Origin: Ophiothrix spiculata
Lineage: Eukaryota; Echinodermata; Ophiuroidea; Amphilepidida; Ophiotrichidae
Direction: 5' to 3' (one strand)
DNA: 32,613 nt
Assembly (NCBI GenBank): GCA_000969725.1
Contig: JXSR01S018781.1
The translations under genes and the position numbers were made by a program. Every line of letters begins with the position of its first letter. Within the stretch, counting starts at the first letter, position 1. The notes beneath the pieces were generated by a model. It was not told the DNA's origin. It did not search any database and saw only the letters and a program-made list of their open reading frames with translations. This document shows positions 1 to 10,994 of this stretch, piece by piece.

Positions 1-154
1 TAGACATACATATTTGTGAAATGATGAAAGTAACTTACCTGTTATTATGTGAGCTTACAGTATTTACCTGCAATAATTTGTATCTGCATTTTAGATACTG
101 TTTACAATATCTATCTAAATAAGACTGAATCTAAAAACGTTAAAATCAACACTT
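1..154 (+). repeat. Exact direct copy of 3043-3196
   Basis: By eye these 154 bases match 3043-3196 without a difference, while the corresponding stretch of unit B (about 13371-13506) shows several substitutions and a deletion. Identity stops abruptly after position 154, and from about 179 the sequence is the start of unit A. The fragment therefore belongs to the middle of a unit but lies directly before a unit start. Either a deletion joined two units, or the assembly duplicated the piece. Confidence 0.85.
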
Positions 155-453
155 CAATATTACATATAAAATAATTAATGAATGAGCAACTTTATATATC
201 AAACAGCACTTGCTTGCACAAAGCAGTGTGTAGAAGACAATTCGACCCTTTAGATTGATGTTTTTAGCATTTTTTTTAAACAAATTGCTATTAGTTTTTA
301 CTTGATGAAAGTCTTAAATACGTCAATTCTAATCATCTTTACGCGTAAAATTTCACTCATTAAAAATTATATCTTTTGAATCATTCATGCTGATCACGAT
401 TTATAAATATACCTTTGACATCAACATGACGAATCTAGAACACTTGAAACCAT

Positions 454-1065
454 GTCAGACAACACAACATACACTGAGTAAACGATCAAGGCACTACGGT
501 GTCAAGTAGTGTACTTTTACATATTGATCGCACATTTTGTATGTTATAAAAATCTGCTTTTAACTTAGAACTCTATGCAAATAGCTTAATGTCTGAGGGG
601 AAATGTCGTAATACTTGCGGTAAATGATTGATCACGTACGCTAGGTTATAAAGTCAGTAATTAAAATCTAGGCAATTTTATATTGCATCTTATAAAACCA
701 CTTTACAGATTGTCATGTTTATTCTAAGAATCATGTTCGAATGTTCAGACTCACTACATAACATAAAGCATGAGGCACTTTTCACTCACGTTTCCGAATA
801 ATAGGATGGGGTCTGTGATGTCAAACTATTTCGCTGGTATACATACTGCGTTTAAAAATCACTACATTTATGAACTATTTCCACACATTTGAGCAATGGC
901 AACAATTTACAAATAGCATATTAAGTTTCAAAATGGCGACCAGAAAACTACGTCACGCCGAATTCAAATTTATCGGAAAATTTCCCGAAAAATGGAAAAC
1001 TGCATTCAAAAAGGAATTTCAATGAGATTTGGTTCGTGTAGCAGAGCATAAAAATATTGACTTGA
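454..1065 (+). repeat. Module M, copy 1 of unit A
   Basis: It begins near 'gtcagacaacacaac' and contains 'gagtaaacgatcaag', 'aaaatggcgaccagaaaac' and a 'ttcaaaaaggaattt' end. The same module recurs at 5398-6110, 9090-9715 and 16310-17022, so it appears twice per unit in A and B. Copies near the start of a unit carry one 'cactcccgtttctgaataata' subrepeat; those near the end carry two. I found no terminal inverted repeats. It may be an old dispersed element or a duplicated part of the ancestral unit. Confidence 0.8.
932..1024 (+). other. Short open frame starting at an ATGGCGACC motif in module M
   Basis: An ATG in the context AAAATGGCGACC opens a frame of 30 codons, beginning MATRKLRHAEF and ending FKKEFQ before TGA. 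The parallel module in unit B (ATG at 9574) reads MATRKLRCAEF and ends FKKEFLCGSL. A one-base insertion in B is compensated further on, so both ends share the frame while the middle differs. The two other modules have lost the motif. AAAATGGCG also fits the binding motif of the vertebrate factor YY1. Probably chance or a relic. Confidence 0.2.
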
Positions 1066-3302
1066 GACTGTCAAAGAAAGTAACATAGTCGTTTACGATT
1101 TCAGGGGAAAACATAGAGCCATCACTCAAAACCTACGGGACTGTTTAAAGGGCAATAATGTAAAAAAATGAATATGAAATGTAGGGCTTAAGTAGACCGT
1201 AGACCTTTCATATGCTTTAATGCACTAAATTGTTATACCAAGCTCTTTTTAAACACTATTGGAGCACACTTAAGTTTTACAGTTTAGTATATTCTTCAAT
1301 ACCAATGGATTCATTTTTTCGTGGATAAATACCCTTTTAAGATTTCATGTTATCAGATTATTTTCTTTGCTGCCTATTTTTAGTAATTGCCTAAGTGCGA
1401 ATTTATACTTGAAGATGTTTGCAGGTTTATGGTGAGAGTGTGCGGTTTGGTATGAAAGTTTGAATTTTTTTTTAAATAAGTGGACATTTGTGATTCGCAT
1501 GTGCCATTTTAATATCACACGATGTAAAGATTACTGCAAAATTGATGTTATTTTGTGTTTGTATAGATGTCAATGTTGATAATGACAACCGTTTTGAATA
1601 TTCAAACAAGCCTGAATTTGATATCTAAAAAATGCAAAATTGGTTCCCATCCCAGAATGATTGGGAATTAAATTATCTTCCTTGAATACAACATATTCAT
1701 GCTTTCGTACCAAATGACATAATTTTTCAAAAATATCCAAAATATTTATACCGTATAATATTATAAATAACGAATTCTTCAGCATAAGTCATTAAAATAG
1801 TCAAAAAATAATAAAGTTATGTATATGTAATATAGTATTCCCACCTGTGTCTTCTGAAAATAGAAACATCATTGTGTATTTGTTATAAAAACGTAAAAAG
1901 TTAATTCACTATCTCGATTTCAATGACATTAAACTGTACTTTTGTCTTCTTAAATTTCTCATAGTAGCACATTTCGATACCGATATAGAATGAAACAACT
2001 TAACCGAAAGTATTAAATGCTCATCAAAGAGAGAAGCCAGAGACAAAATATAAAAACATGCATGCGTAATCAATTTAGCAGATATATCTGATTTAACATT
2101 TTCATTAATCTGGATTTGCTATCTTAGAAGATATTGTTTTCGCTCAAATGAACACTTATTCTTAAAAACTCATAAAAGAATAAAAGAAATATACTCGTGA
2201 AGTATTACTTTTATCTAACTGGTTTTATTTGTATAGTATTTCTTATTTCTAAAGGAATAAATTTGTAGAGAAGAAAACAAAAATCATTTGCAATTAATTA
2301 GACAAGGAGTCGTTTACAATCCCTGTATTATAAAGTTACTGCTCATTCTAGGAATTCGCTATTAGACACTTTTAAGTTAACTGCTTGGCAATCTCAAAAC
2401 AATTTGGCATGTAATGTGCACTTTTGTATCGATTATCTAGATTAAATAGTTCCCCTAACTACGTGTTTAGAATACAAAATTAAATGCACGAACCACAAAC
2501 GATTTGCTTGTCACGCATTTTCTTTGAATCTATGGTAAGCCATATGTAGCAAAGAATATAGCCATCAAAATGTGTCTTTCTTTCCAAGATTTGCTAGTAA
2601 TTAAGTTATAGGTAAAGAAATTGGGCAATTTCATTTGGAGAGTGCAAATTCAAATTAAATTCCTTATCAAAAAGTTCATAGAAAAAACATTTGACGGGAG
2701 AATCCCTGCATAAAACTCAATATGCACCTGTAAGCGTAATAGATGGTAACAATAAGCGTTGACAAGTGAACGTACTGCATGAAGAACATGAACTTTCTTC
2801 CTTCTTTTTCAACAGACTTAAATTGGCAAATTTATTACGTTAGCCGAAAGATGTTTCTTCTTGTTGTTCTTCTAAATTCATTTTAATCGGAAAAAGGTAT
2901 GTCAATCGAGCCGTCGTAATTCGCTGTAGAATGTCATTATCGAATTATTGTTCCAAGGATACAGGTCTGAACAAGTAGATAATTGCATTAATTGAGAATT
3001 AAAGTCAATCCTACCAAATTTCATGCAAGATTTGGTTCACTATAGACATACATATTTGTGAAATGATGAAAGTAACTTACCTGTTATTATGTGAGCTTAC
3101 AGTATTTACCTGCAATAATTTGTATCTGCATTTTAGATACTGTTTACAATATCTATCTAAATAAGACTGAATCTAAAAACGTTAAAATCAACACTTATCC
3201 AATAAATTGATAATTTTGATTGTGATATATTCGAAGTATAACGAAAGAATTATTTGTGACACTCCTGTCAGAAAAATAACAAAAGTATGTATATATAAAA
3301 TT
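1066..3302. other. Non-coding part of unit A, no gene seen
   Basis: This stretch matches unit B at about 9716-9880 and 11226-13616, and from 1826 onward also unit C from 20040. The only long frame (minus strand, 1570-1785) has a relative in B at 11361-11666 with shared words such as PNHSGMGT. The two copies differ at all codon positions and by indels that break the frame, so I treat it as unconstrained. Position 2292-2299 (aattaatt) is the empty site of the B element at 12167-12626. Confidence 0.6.
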
Positions 3303-3469
3303 GAATATTTAGGGTTGTGAGAGTCTGCTGATAAAAAAATCTGAAAATAGTGACACAATGCCAAAAACAAGCTGAAAATAACAAAAAAAAGCTGAAATTA
3401 TGACTCTTTTGAAGGCTTGAAAAAACCTGAAATCATATTATAATCTGAACTCTCACACCCTGAATATTT
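3303..3469. mobile_element. hAT-like MITE with 8-bp target duplication (unit A)
   Basis: The element proper is 3311-3461 (151 bp). Its ends are inverted: AGGGTTGTGAGAGTC on the left and GAACTCTCACACCCT on the right. It is flanked on both sides by GAATATTT (3303-3310 and 3462-3469), an 8-bp target duplication. Eight-base duplications with short AGGG-type ends fit hAT, though P and Merlin elements also make 8-bp duplications. The interior has no coding capacity. The same insertion sits in unit B, so it predates the A/B duplication; the aligned part of unit C lacks it. Confidence 0.85.
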
Positions 3470-3699
3470 TTGCGCTAACTAAAGGCATTAATTATCTGTT
3501 CATCTGGATTTTAAAATGAGCAAATGTGTCGATTCAAATCCAGAGTCACACTTTGTCCCATACGCTACACTTATGTTATAGAAACTTTACATGAAGTTAC
3601 ATGAAGTAAAATATAACTGTAAAAGTGTAACAACAAAAAGTTAAATGGAAAGTTTGTTTTTGTTAATGACTTTTTTTTAACTCATATTATATTCCTTTG

Positions 3700-3900
3700 G
3701 GTCTACGGAAGTTAGAGTTTTGAATAAAGAAAATCGTCTATAACTTATTGATTCTCAAAGCCTCAAAATGAACAAATCGAATTTTTCAAGATCAATTCTC
3801 CTTTACAAACTCCTAACTGATGAAAACCTGTTGGTGGTTTCCTTATACAAAAATCGGTTATAAACTTGGAGGAGTTAATTTGCGCTTGTGTTGCTAAATA
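3700..3900. repeat. Core block shared by all five units (copy A)
   Basis: This is the most persistent block in the array. Counterparts lie near 14010-14230 (B), 21620-21830 (C), 27810-27900 (D) and 31625-31800 (E). The recurring words are 'tcaaaacctgttagtgg' and 'ggagttaattt.cgc'. In C it can be drawn with nested pairings (AACTCC with GGAGTT, AACTGAT with ATCGGTT, AAAACC with GGTTTT), but these are broken without compensation in D and E. Function unknown. Confidence 0.65.
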
Positions 3901-4842
3901 TAAAATTGAATAAGAAACGTAAGTTAACAGCATACATCAATTGTCACTTTCTTCTCTGTATTTCAATTAGCAAATTTAATTACATTTACCTTTCTGTTAT
4001 CTCTAATCTTTTTTGACTGCTTTATTTCTTACAAAACCATGTAAAATTGTAATTTCATTCATGCTTTCAAAGTTACTGATGGTAGTCCTCTCTATGTTGC
4101 ATACCATTTCTTATACAATGCCTTAAGCATTATTAGCATAAAATGTACAATTTACATTCTTTCCAGTCTGAATGATTTTACATCGGTGTTAAAAGCTTGC
4201 AATTACTGCCCTGTCGTGAATATAATAATACCAATAATTTGCATAAGTATGTTTATCACATGAGACACCATGTAAACCAGAAAGCAATACATGGACCAAA
4301 TGCGCAACTGTGTGTCAAAGACTCCCGTACCCAAACTAATTCATGTTCCTAAACTGTAAATTGTGAATAATATGTTAATTGTTTGTAAGTTCCTTAGATA
4401 AAACCGCAATGAAATTATTTCCTTAAGTTTACTTACACTGTCAAAATGCATAAAAATATAACTTTTAACTATGCAACAAGTATTCCATAAACGTAGGCGT
4501 ATCAAACAAAGTGGCATAATTGTTAAGGAATGTAAATACAATTATGTTTTTCTGATGTGTTTGAATGTCAATGACAGGCAAATGCATTGGGTTGCCTAGT
4601 ACGTATCATCAAATTAACCATTAAAGAATTATCAGAGAAAATATGGAAGAGCATTATCCCTGTCCAATGGAATTGAAACCAGCACTTATCAACAATTATA
4701 AAATGGGTGAAGTGTATCAACATAAAGATATGAAAGAGATTGAAGTCATGAGCAGATCACAAACTACCAAACTTTGAATGCACAAAGAAATCAAATGTTT
4801 TGCTTCGTGCTTGCTTACAATGATTTGAGTAATTATGTAGAG

Positions 4843-5113
4843 TAAAGGTGAAAACATACTATTTTGAGCTATCAAACATTTGGTGCAACAAGTCTTTGTT
4901 ATTACATTAATTCCAATGCATCTTCTAATCAATAACGGATGATTGGTGTTGAAAATCACCAAGCAAAGAAAATTTGGTGGAGTATTGATTTTTCATCACC
5001 AAGCATCCGTTACTAATAGAAAATACATTGTAACTATATATCAGATTATAAGATGACAAAGACTTGATGCACCAAATGTTTGGTAGCTCAAAAAAAGTAT
5101 AATCTGACCTTTA
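4843..5113. mobile_element. 267-bp foldback MITE at a TA site
   Basis: The element 4845-5111 lies between TA dinucleotides (4843-4844 and 5112-5113) and is nearly one inverted repeat. The left arm has AAGGTGAAAACATACTATTT and 'gagctatcaaacatttggtgca'-like sequence. The right arm has the reverse: 'gcaccaaatgtttggtagctc' and a final ACCTT. The arms continue to 'ataacggat' against 'atccgttac' near the centre. Unit B lacks it (15910-15930). There is no coding capacity. The TA duplication fits a Tc1/mariner-like source, but family membership is inferred. Confidence 0.8.
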
Positions 5114-5254
5114 GATTGGACAGTGATTAGTGACAAAATGATTCACAGACCTTCAGTTAAAACCTCCCAAAAGCAATGATGTATGTTATAGTGTATTTGT
5201 ACATGTGCTAGCTCCACTTATGGGAATATTTGTATTCTCTCAACTTTGTCAGAC

Positions 5255-5397
5255 CCGGTGGGGGAGGGGTTCTTAAAAAAAATTGTACGGGGATGCTCAA
5301 AGTAGTATCTAGCAATTATAGCAAAGACAGAATTTTGACCATCTCTATACCTCAGAAAGCGTGATTTTGAGACCCATCTCTAGAAAAAGCACCCAAT
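5255..5397. mobile_element. 143-base insertion in module M of unit A
   Basis: Unit B reads straight through (gtcagacgacacaac at 16310), while unit A has about 143 extra bases between gtcagac and cgacacaac, starting 'ccggtgggggaggggttctt'. It is richer in G+C than its surroundings. There are no inverted ends and no clear target duplication. It resembles fragments of dispersed G-rich repeats known in invertebrate genomes, by recollection only. Confidence 0.55.
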
Positions 5398-6110
5398 CGA
5401 CACAACATTGAACATATTCTGAGTAAACGATCAAGGTACGACGGTGTTAAGTAGTGTATTTTTATATACGTATTGATCCAACATTCTTCATGTTATAAGA
5501 TAACCGCAATTAATGACTGATCACGTCTGCTTGTTTATAAGTCAATAATTAACATCTAGGTTATTTTATATTGCACCTTGTTAGATTACTAGTTATACCA
5601 AAATGCACGTGTATTTAAACAATTATGTGCGAATGTTCTTACCCACTTTAACTGTCAACAGTACTTTACCGCTTTAACGGACATAAGGCACTTTCCACTC
5701 CCGTTTCTAAATAAAATTGTAGGATCCTTGATATAATATCTCACTGTTCCGCATGCTGCGTTTACAAACCACCAAGTTTATGAACCACTTTAAGTCAGTT
5801 CAGCAACAGCAACAATATGCCCCTTTCACTTCTGTCTCTAAATAATATGGTGGGTCCACGATAAACGATTTTACTGGTCCGTATTCCGCGTTTGAAAACA
5901 CTTCATTTATGAACCATTTTCACACAGTTCAGCAATAGCAACAATTTTAAAATCGTTTCCGTTTCAAAATGCGACCAGAAAACCACATTTTGCCAAATTC
6001 AATATTGGTTGGAAAATCCCCCCTGCCAAAAAAAAAGTGGAAAATATATTCCCGAAGGACAAAAGATTTGGCTCATAGTCGCAAAACATAAGCTTTATTA
6101 GTACAAGTAC
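5398..6110 (+). repeat. Module M, copy 2 of unit A
   Basis: It is similar to 454-1065. It carries an internal tandem duplication of about 125 bases: 5690-5815 and 5816-5945 both run from a 'cactcccgtttct' type start to 'cagcaa.agcaacaat'. The ATGGCGACC motif of copy 1 is degraded here (aaaatgcgaccag). The counterpart in B at 16310-17022 has the same internal duplication, which therefore predates the A/B split. Confidence 0.75.
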
Positions 6111-6357
6111 ATGTACACTTGAAATTTAAAACGTAGTAGAACATTAGAAGAAGAGTTCAGGATAACACTAGGTCCATCATGTTGATTATTTTTAAAGCAA
6201 AAAACGTATCTTCATATCATATCAACAATCCCGGTAACAATAAATTTTATAACTTGATGGTACTTACAATATGCAGGATCTAATACTCAATATAAAAATA
6301 TCCCTTGAAAAAAATATGAATTATGGTCTACAAGCAGAGTTATGGCAATTATACTGA

Positions 6358-6537
6358 CCCTACCTTCAATCCACCTGGGCCAGTTCATCCGATTCATTTA
6401 CCGGTAGCAAAATAATGGCACTAAATCAGCCGTACGATGTTCAACAGGATTACGAGGCTGATTTTAGTGGTCAATCTAACAAAGGCAAGATAGGAGCTCT
6501 TAATGATGACCTTGCCCGTAGATTGTTGTATTCTTAA
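6358..6537 (+). pseudogene. Exon-like open frame, unrecognised
   Basis: A stop-free run of 59 codons lies in a patch visibly richer in G+C than its neighbours. It reads PYLQSTWASSSDSFTG and continues MALNQPYDVQQDYEAD (ATG at 6415) to ARRLLYS before TAA. A possible acceptor is 'ctgggccag' (to about 6390) with a ctgac branch-like motif before it. I see no second exon or polyadenylation context, and the minus strand also has an open stretch here. It could be a gene relic or chance. I do not recognise the protein. Confidence 0.25.
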
Positions 6538-6539
6538 TG

Positions 6540-8400
6540 TTGGACGGGACGCCAAAACAATTTTAAGAGATATCCTATTTGGTGAGACAACATATCATCT
6601 AAATGCCAGCACACAAGCATTTTCAGAATACCCAGATTTAAAAACAGGTCAAAGGAAACACTATTATTTCTGAACTAACTTCTTTAAAAATCAAGTTTTA
6701 TCAATTGAACTAGGAAAAATAATTTTAATTTCCACACTTTCCTTTGAATATAAAACTGTGTAAAAAACACTGCAAAAAGATTATTTCAATAAACTCTTTG
6801 CTTTCCGGTTTCCACCAAAGATATCCAGTCTTTGATGCAACTGTCTATGCTTATTCTGGAACATGAGTAATATTTTAACCACTTAAAGCATAACTTTTAT
6901 CTAAAATATCATTAAATATCATATGAAAAAAAAATAAAAACATTAAATGTTCTTGAACATAAAGTGTGCCTTTTGTTAACATTATCTCACTGCATTGTTA
7001 ATCTTCACTGAATTATGAAAAACTATTTACGCTGGAAAATGGAGAAATCGGCCCACGTAGTTTTTACCGGTCTTTACTTAAATGGTCGTAACTTTTGAAC
7101 CTGACCATTAAATGAGATCACTTAAGCTGCTTCTGGTAGCCAATTAAATAACCTTTCAAAAAAGGGAAAGTTTGTGAATTCAACATTTTCATTTTCCTCA
7201 TGATATTGCTAACAAGAATGTATATTTTTTTATGTTACAATATACTTGAAATTCAGATAAGAGAAGTAAAAGAACATAAAGATATAGTATTTATACAGTA
7301 TTATTCTTATGAAATTGGCTTTGTTTCTATGTTTAAATGATTGAATGATGATTTGTGGGGTTGGCAATAAAACTCAACAGCCGAAAGACATTCGCAAACT
7401 CTTTAATCCTACTGGGAGAATTTCATGCATTTTGTTTGTCATGCAAAGATATATATTACAGCATGAAATTGTCTAATTGGCCGTTTGACCAGCAATGCAA
7501 GTAATATGAGCGGTTTTAGTTGCCAGGACATTTCCAACTTCATCAGTTAAGATATTTGATAAAATATTCTTGCTAATGTTAATAACTTCAATTACACCCT
7601 CTTTTGAAAACAATACATTGGTGTATGTTATAGCAATTTTGATACATAAGTAAACAATGTAATCACATGGCAAAATGAAGACTTATGTCTATGCATAGAC
7701 GACAAAAAATGAAGATTTTGACGGGAACTTGTGATAAAAGGAAATTCTAATCATAAGCAATCAAAAAAAGATAAATTACAAACTACGTATAACCTGTCTA
7801 AAACAACGAATTAATAAAATTCCCGTCTTATGCATTCGAAAGTATTCTTTGTAGCGAACCAATTCCGTGTGTCCCGCCTAATAACTTTCCGGGTTTTTTT
7901 TTTTCTATACAAAGTTCTTGGCTTTATCTGATAGTAAGAAAATATGTCAGATATATTCAAAGTTCACAAAAATATCACAATTGGGAAAAGGACGCTATCA
8001 TTCTATAGAATTGTCAATGTCAGTTTCAGATGACGAATATAATCTCTAATAATCTTCAAAATTTATTCCGGGCATTCAAAGTATAAATTAAAAAGATCAA
8101 TAATTTGCCGAAATTAATAATTGGTTATGTTGAACACAAATTAACCCCTTTTTGTGTCAGCATTAATAACAGTAATTCAGTGTCACTATTGTATGACTTA
8201 AAATAATGCAAGGTATGAAAAGAGCAGTTGGAATTCATTTCTAATCAAACGCTTTGCACCAAAGCGAGAACATAACATAGTTCTGTTCCGTTTTGTGGGT
8301 TTTTACATAAACGGCAATTATGTAACAAAAGCTGAAAGGTAACAAACCTGCTACCCTTAATATTTTTGGTTTTATTTTGCGTTACTGTATAATAGTTTAC
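6540..8400. other. Stretch of unit A with no recognised feature
   Basis: AT-rich sequence with homopolymer runs (7893-7905 is mostly T). I found no long frame, no terminal inverted repeats and no clear counterpart elsewhere in the window, because unit B breaks off before reaching it. Confidence 0.5.
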
Positions 8401-8825
8401 AGTTTAACATACATGTGACCGTCCACCGAAAACAGCAGTAAATGCCAGCTCTTGTAATTTTTATTTTTTTCATTATTTGCAAAGGCCATACTTTAAAGTT
8501 TAAAATGACACCTTAATGAACTTCACATGATTTCCAAAAGTCAAGTTATGGTCCGTCTAAGGTTGTCAGGGAGTAAAACGTATAACTGTTGATCGTCTTA
8601 AGAATATGCCAATTGATTTCACATTTCCTATCATTTTCTTGAAATGAAACTTTGCTGGTATTTTGTAGTAATCAATAGAATTGTTAATCTGTCAAAAAAT
8701 CAATTTCGGCAAATTACGACCTTGACATGTATTTTCACCTGTAGCGCAAAATGAAGTTTCTGGCATTTACTGCTCATACGGGCTGGACAGTCACAAATGA
8801 TGTTTGAAAGAAAAATGCGTTATTA
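8400..8825. repeat. Tail block of the unit, shared with unit D
   Basis: It matches 30940-31330 through several islands: 'gtgaccgtcca', 'cattatttgc', 'aaaagtcaag.tatg.tccgtc', 'gttgtcagg.agtaaaa', 'aaaaatcaatttcggca' and 'acgaccttgaca'. In unit A the next unit starts right after it. In D it is followed by sequence like the middle of a unit. This links the older C-D-E part of the array to A and B. I see no coding frame common to both copies. Confidence 0.8.
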
Positions 8826-9089
8826 ATGAGCAAATTTATATATCAAACAACATCGCTTGCTCGCACATAGCAGTGTGTCGACCCTTTAGAGTGATGTTTT
8901 AGCATTTTTAAAACCAATTGCTATTGATTTTTACTTGATGAAAGTCTTAAATACGTTAACTCTTATCATCTTTACGCGTAAAATTTCATTCCATTAAGAA
9001 ATCATGTCTTTGTAATCATTCATGCTGATCACGATTTATAAATATACACTTTGACAGCAACATGACGAATCTAGAACACTTGAAACCAT

Positions 9090-9715
9090 GTCAGACGACA
9101 CAACATACACTGAGTAAACGATCAAATCACTATGGTGTCAAGTAGTATACTTTTACATATCGATCGCACATTTTGTATGTTATAAAAATTTGCTTTTAAC
9201 TTAGAACACTAGGCAAATAGCTTAATATCTGAGGGGAAATGTCGAAATAGTTGCGGTAAATGACTGATCACGTAAGTAGGTTATAAAGCCAGTAATTAAA
9301 ATCTAGGCAATTTTATAGTGCATCTTATAAAACCACTTTACCGATTTTCATGTGTATTCTAATAATTATGTACGAATGCTCAGACTATATCTTTCAACAT
9401 TGCATAAAGCATAAGGCGTTTTTTCACTCACGTTTCCGAATAATAGGGTTGGTACGTGATGTTAAACTATTTCGTTGGTATGCATACCACGTTTTAAAAT
9501 CACTAAACTTATGAACCACTTTCACACACTTGAGCAATCGCAACAATTTACAAATAGCGTGTTCAGTTTGAAAATGGCGACCAGAAAACTACGTTGCGCC
9601 GAATTCAAAATTTATCGGAAAATTCACCCCCAAAAAAGGAAAACTGTTTTCAAAAAGGAATTTCTATGTGGCTCGTTGTAGCAGGGCATTAGCTATAATG
9701 GTACAATAGTTCATA
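9090..9715 (+). repeat. Module M, copy 1 of unit B
   Basis: It is closely similar to 454-1065, including the gtcagacgacacaac start and the ATGGCGACCAGAAAACTACG motif at 9574. A frame of 68 codons (9475-9681) ends MATRKLRCAEF to FLCGSL. Its upstream half is not preserved in copy 1 of A. I regard the frame as non-coding. Confidence 0.75.
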
Positions 9716-10229
9716 TTGACTTGAGGCTGTCAAAGAAAGTAATATAGTCGTTTAGGATTTCAGGGGGAAAAATAGAGCCATCACTCAAAACCTACGGGAC
9801 TAAATGGCAATAATGTAAAATATGAATATGAAATGTAGGGCTCAATTAGACCTTTCATATTCGTTTAAGCACTAAAGTGTTTCAGAAGAATACCTTAAGA
9901 TTAATTACATACAAAACGCTATTTTAATCTCTTCAAATAAAATTGTAGTATAAAAAAGGAGTTTTATAAACATTTTACACCTAGCATAATTATACAGATT
10001 TGACAGTAATTGGAACTTAAATTATGCATTATAAGACATCCATATACATAGATAATGCAATGAGGGTTAAAAATTAAAGCATTTTAAAGACAACTGCCAA
10101 TCAGCTGCTTGTCGTGTATTCTTTACCGTGAGAAAGGGATTGTTTCTATGTAGCCTTCCCAGCCTGAACGCTGAATATAAAGTACTTAAGCCGGGTCCAC
10201 CGCATCGACAGTGGGAAGACTCACGTCAT

Positions 10230-10547
10230 TGGTGTTGAGGGGGGGGGGCACTCCCATATATTGGCACGCGTCATACTCCTGTCGATAGACCCCCTTTTTT
10301 TTGCTCCGCTGTCACCCAATGACCCCCTATTATTCTGAAAGTCAACTTTTTTTATGGTGACTCTCATCCATTGTCCTGATTTTTCGAGAACCTACACCAA
10401 ATGACCCCCTTTTTTCGCTTAATTTGTCGATTTTTCGAAAATTTTACGAAAATTTCGAAGATCATCGATTTCGTAAATGTCAAAATTAGGCTTATTTTAT
10501 TCAAAAACTGACACAGAATGACCCTGTTGTTTTTTTGTTCGCTTTTT
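10230..10547. repeat. C/T-rich repeat with recurring 'atgaccccc' words
   Basis: It starts with a G run followed by 'cactcccatatattggca'. It then has degenerate repeats: 'gatagacccccttttt' (10273), 'cccaatgaccccctat' (10315), 'caaatgaccccctttttt' (10397) and 'agaatgaccctgttg' (10515), spaced irregularly. Dispersed repeats opening this way occur in several marine invertebrate genomes, by recollection. The frame on the minus strand (10364-10570) is a product of this repeat and not a gene. Confidence 0.5.
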
Positions 10548-10994
10548 ACATTTAAGGGGTGCTCTGGCAAAATGAGAGGAAAGTTGCAAATTTCAAAATT
10601 GAGTTTATGACATATTTTATTGCTCTATAATCTCACCTTTTGAATGATATATAATATGTCACCCTTTCTTACTCAATTCTTCATTTAGAGATCGAAATCC
10701 AAAGTAGTCAATTGAATATTATATTGTAATAAAAAGTAGCTGCAAATCGGCTTTAAAGATACTGATTACTACAGTGTATAATAGCAATAGGCAATCCATT
10801 AACCGTAAATATAATTGCACTTCCCGGCAAAGTTGACCTTCAAAACTTTAGATATGGGTAAAAACTTATGCGTGAAGGCATTTCATGTCAAAAAACGAAA
10901 TTTGACTGTTTACCCTATATTTACTTTACATGTCATTTATTCAAACTGTAGATTTGCGACTTTCCTCTCATATTGCCAGAGCAGCCCACATTTA
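10548..10994. mobile_element. 433-bp hAT-like MITE
   Basis: The element is 10555-10987. ACATTTA stands on both sides (10548-10554 and 10988-10994), and an eighth base can be added with one mismatch. The ends are inverted: GGGGTGCTCTGGCAAAATGA on the left against the reverse complement of TCATATTGCCAGAGCAGCCC on the right, and similarity continues through 'gaggaaagt.gcaaat'. Length, 7-8 bp duplication and G-rich ends fit a non-autonomous hAT element. It contains no transposase sequence. Confidence 0.8.

Larger units (their letters stand above)
179..8825 (+). repeat. Tandem unit A (about 8.6 kb)
   Basis: The start ('aatgagcaa.tttatatatcaaac') recurs at 8826 and collinear similarity continues for kilobases: 421-1200 with 9060-9850, 1241-3200 with 11226-13500, 3200-4840 with 13500-15910, 5110-6310 with 15925-18000. 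Differences are scattered substitutions plus discrete insertions. Unit A holds two M modules, a hAT-like MITE, a foldback element and a 143-base insertion. I see no complete gene in it. The orientation given is only that of the repeat. Confidence 0.9.

Noticed and set aside
3780-3890. A hammerhead ribozyme, suggested by CTGATGA in the core block
   Set aside because: No GAAA follows the second stem in the right place and the G of CTGATGA is C in units C, D and E.
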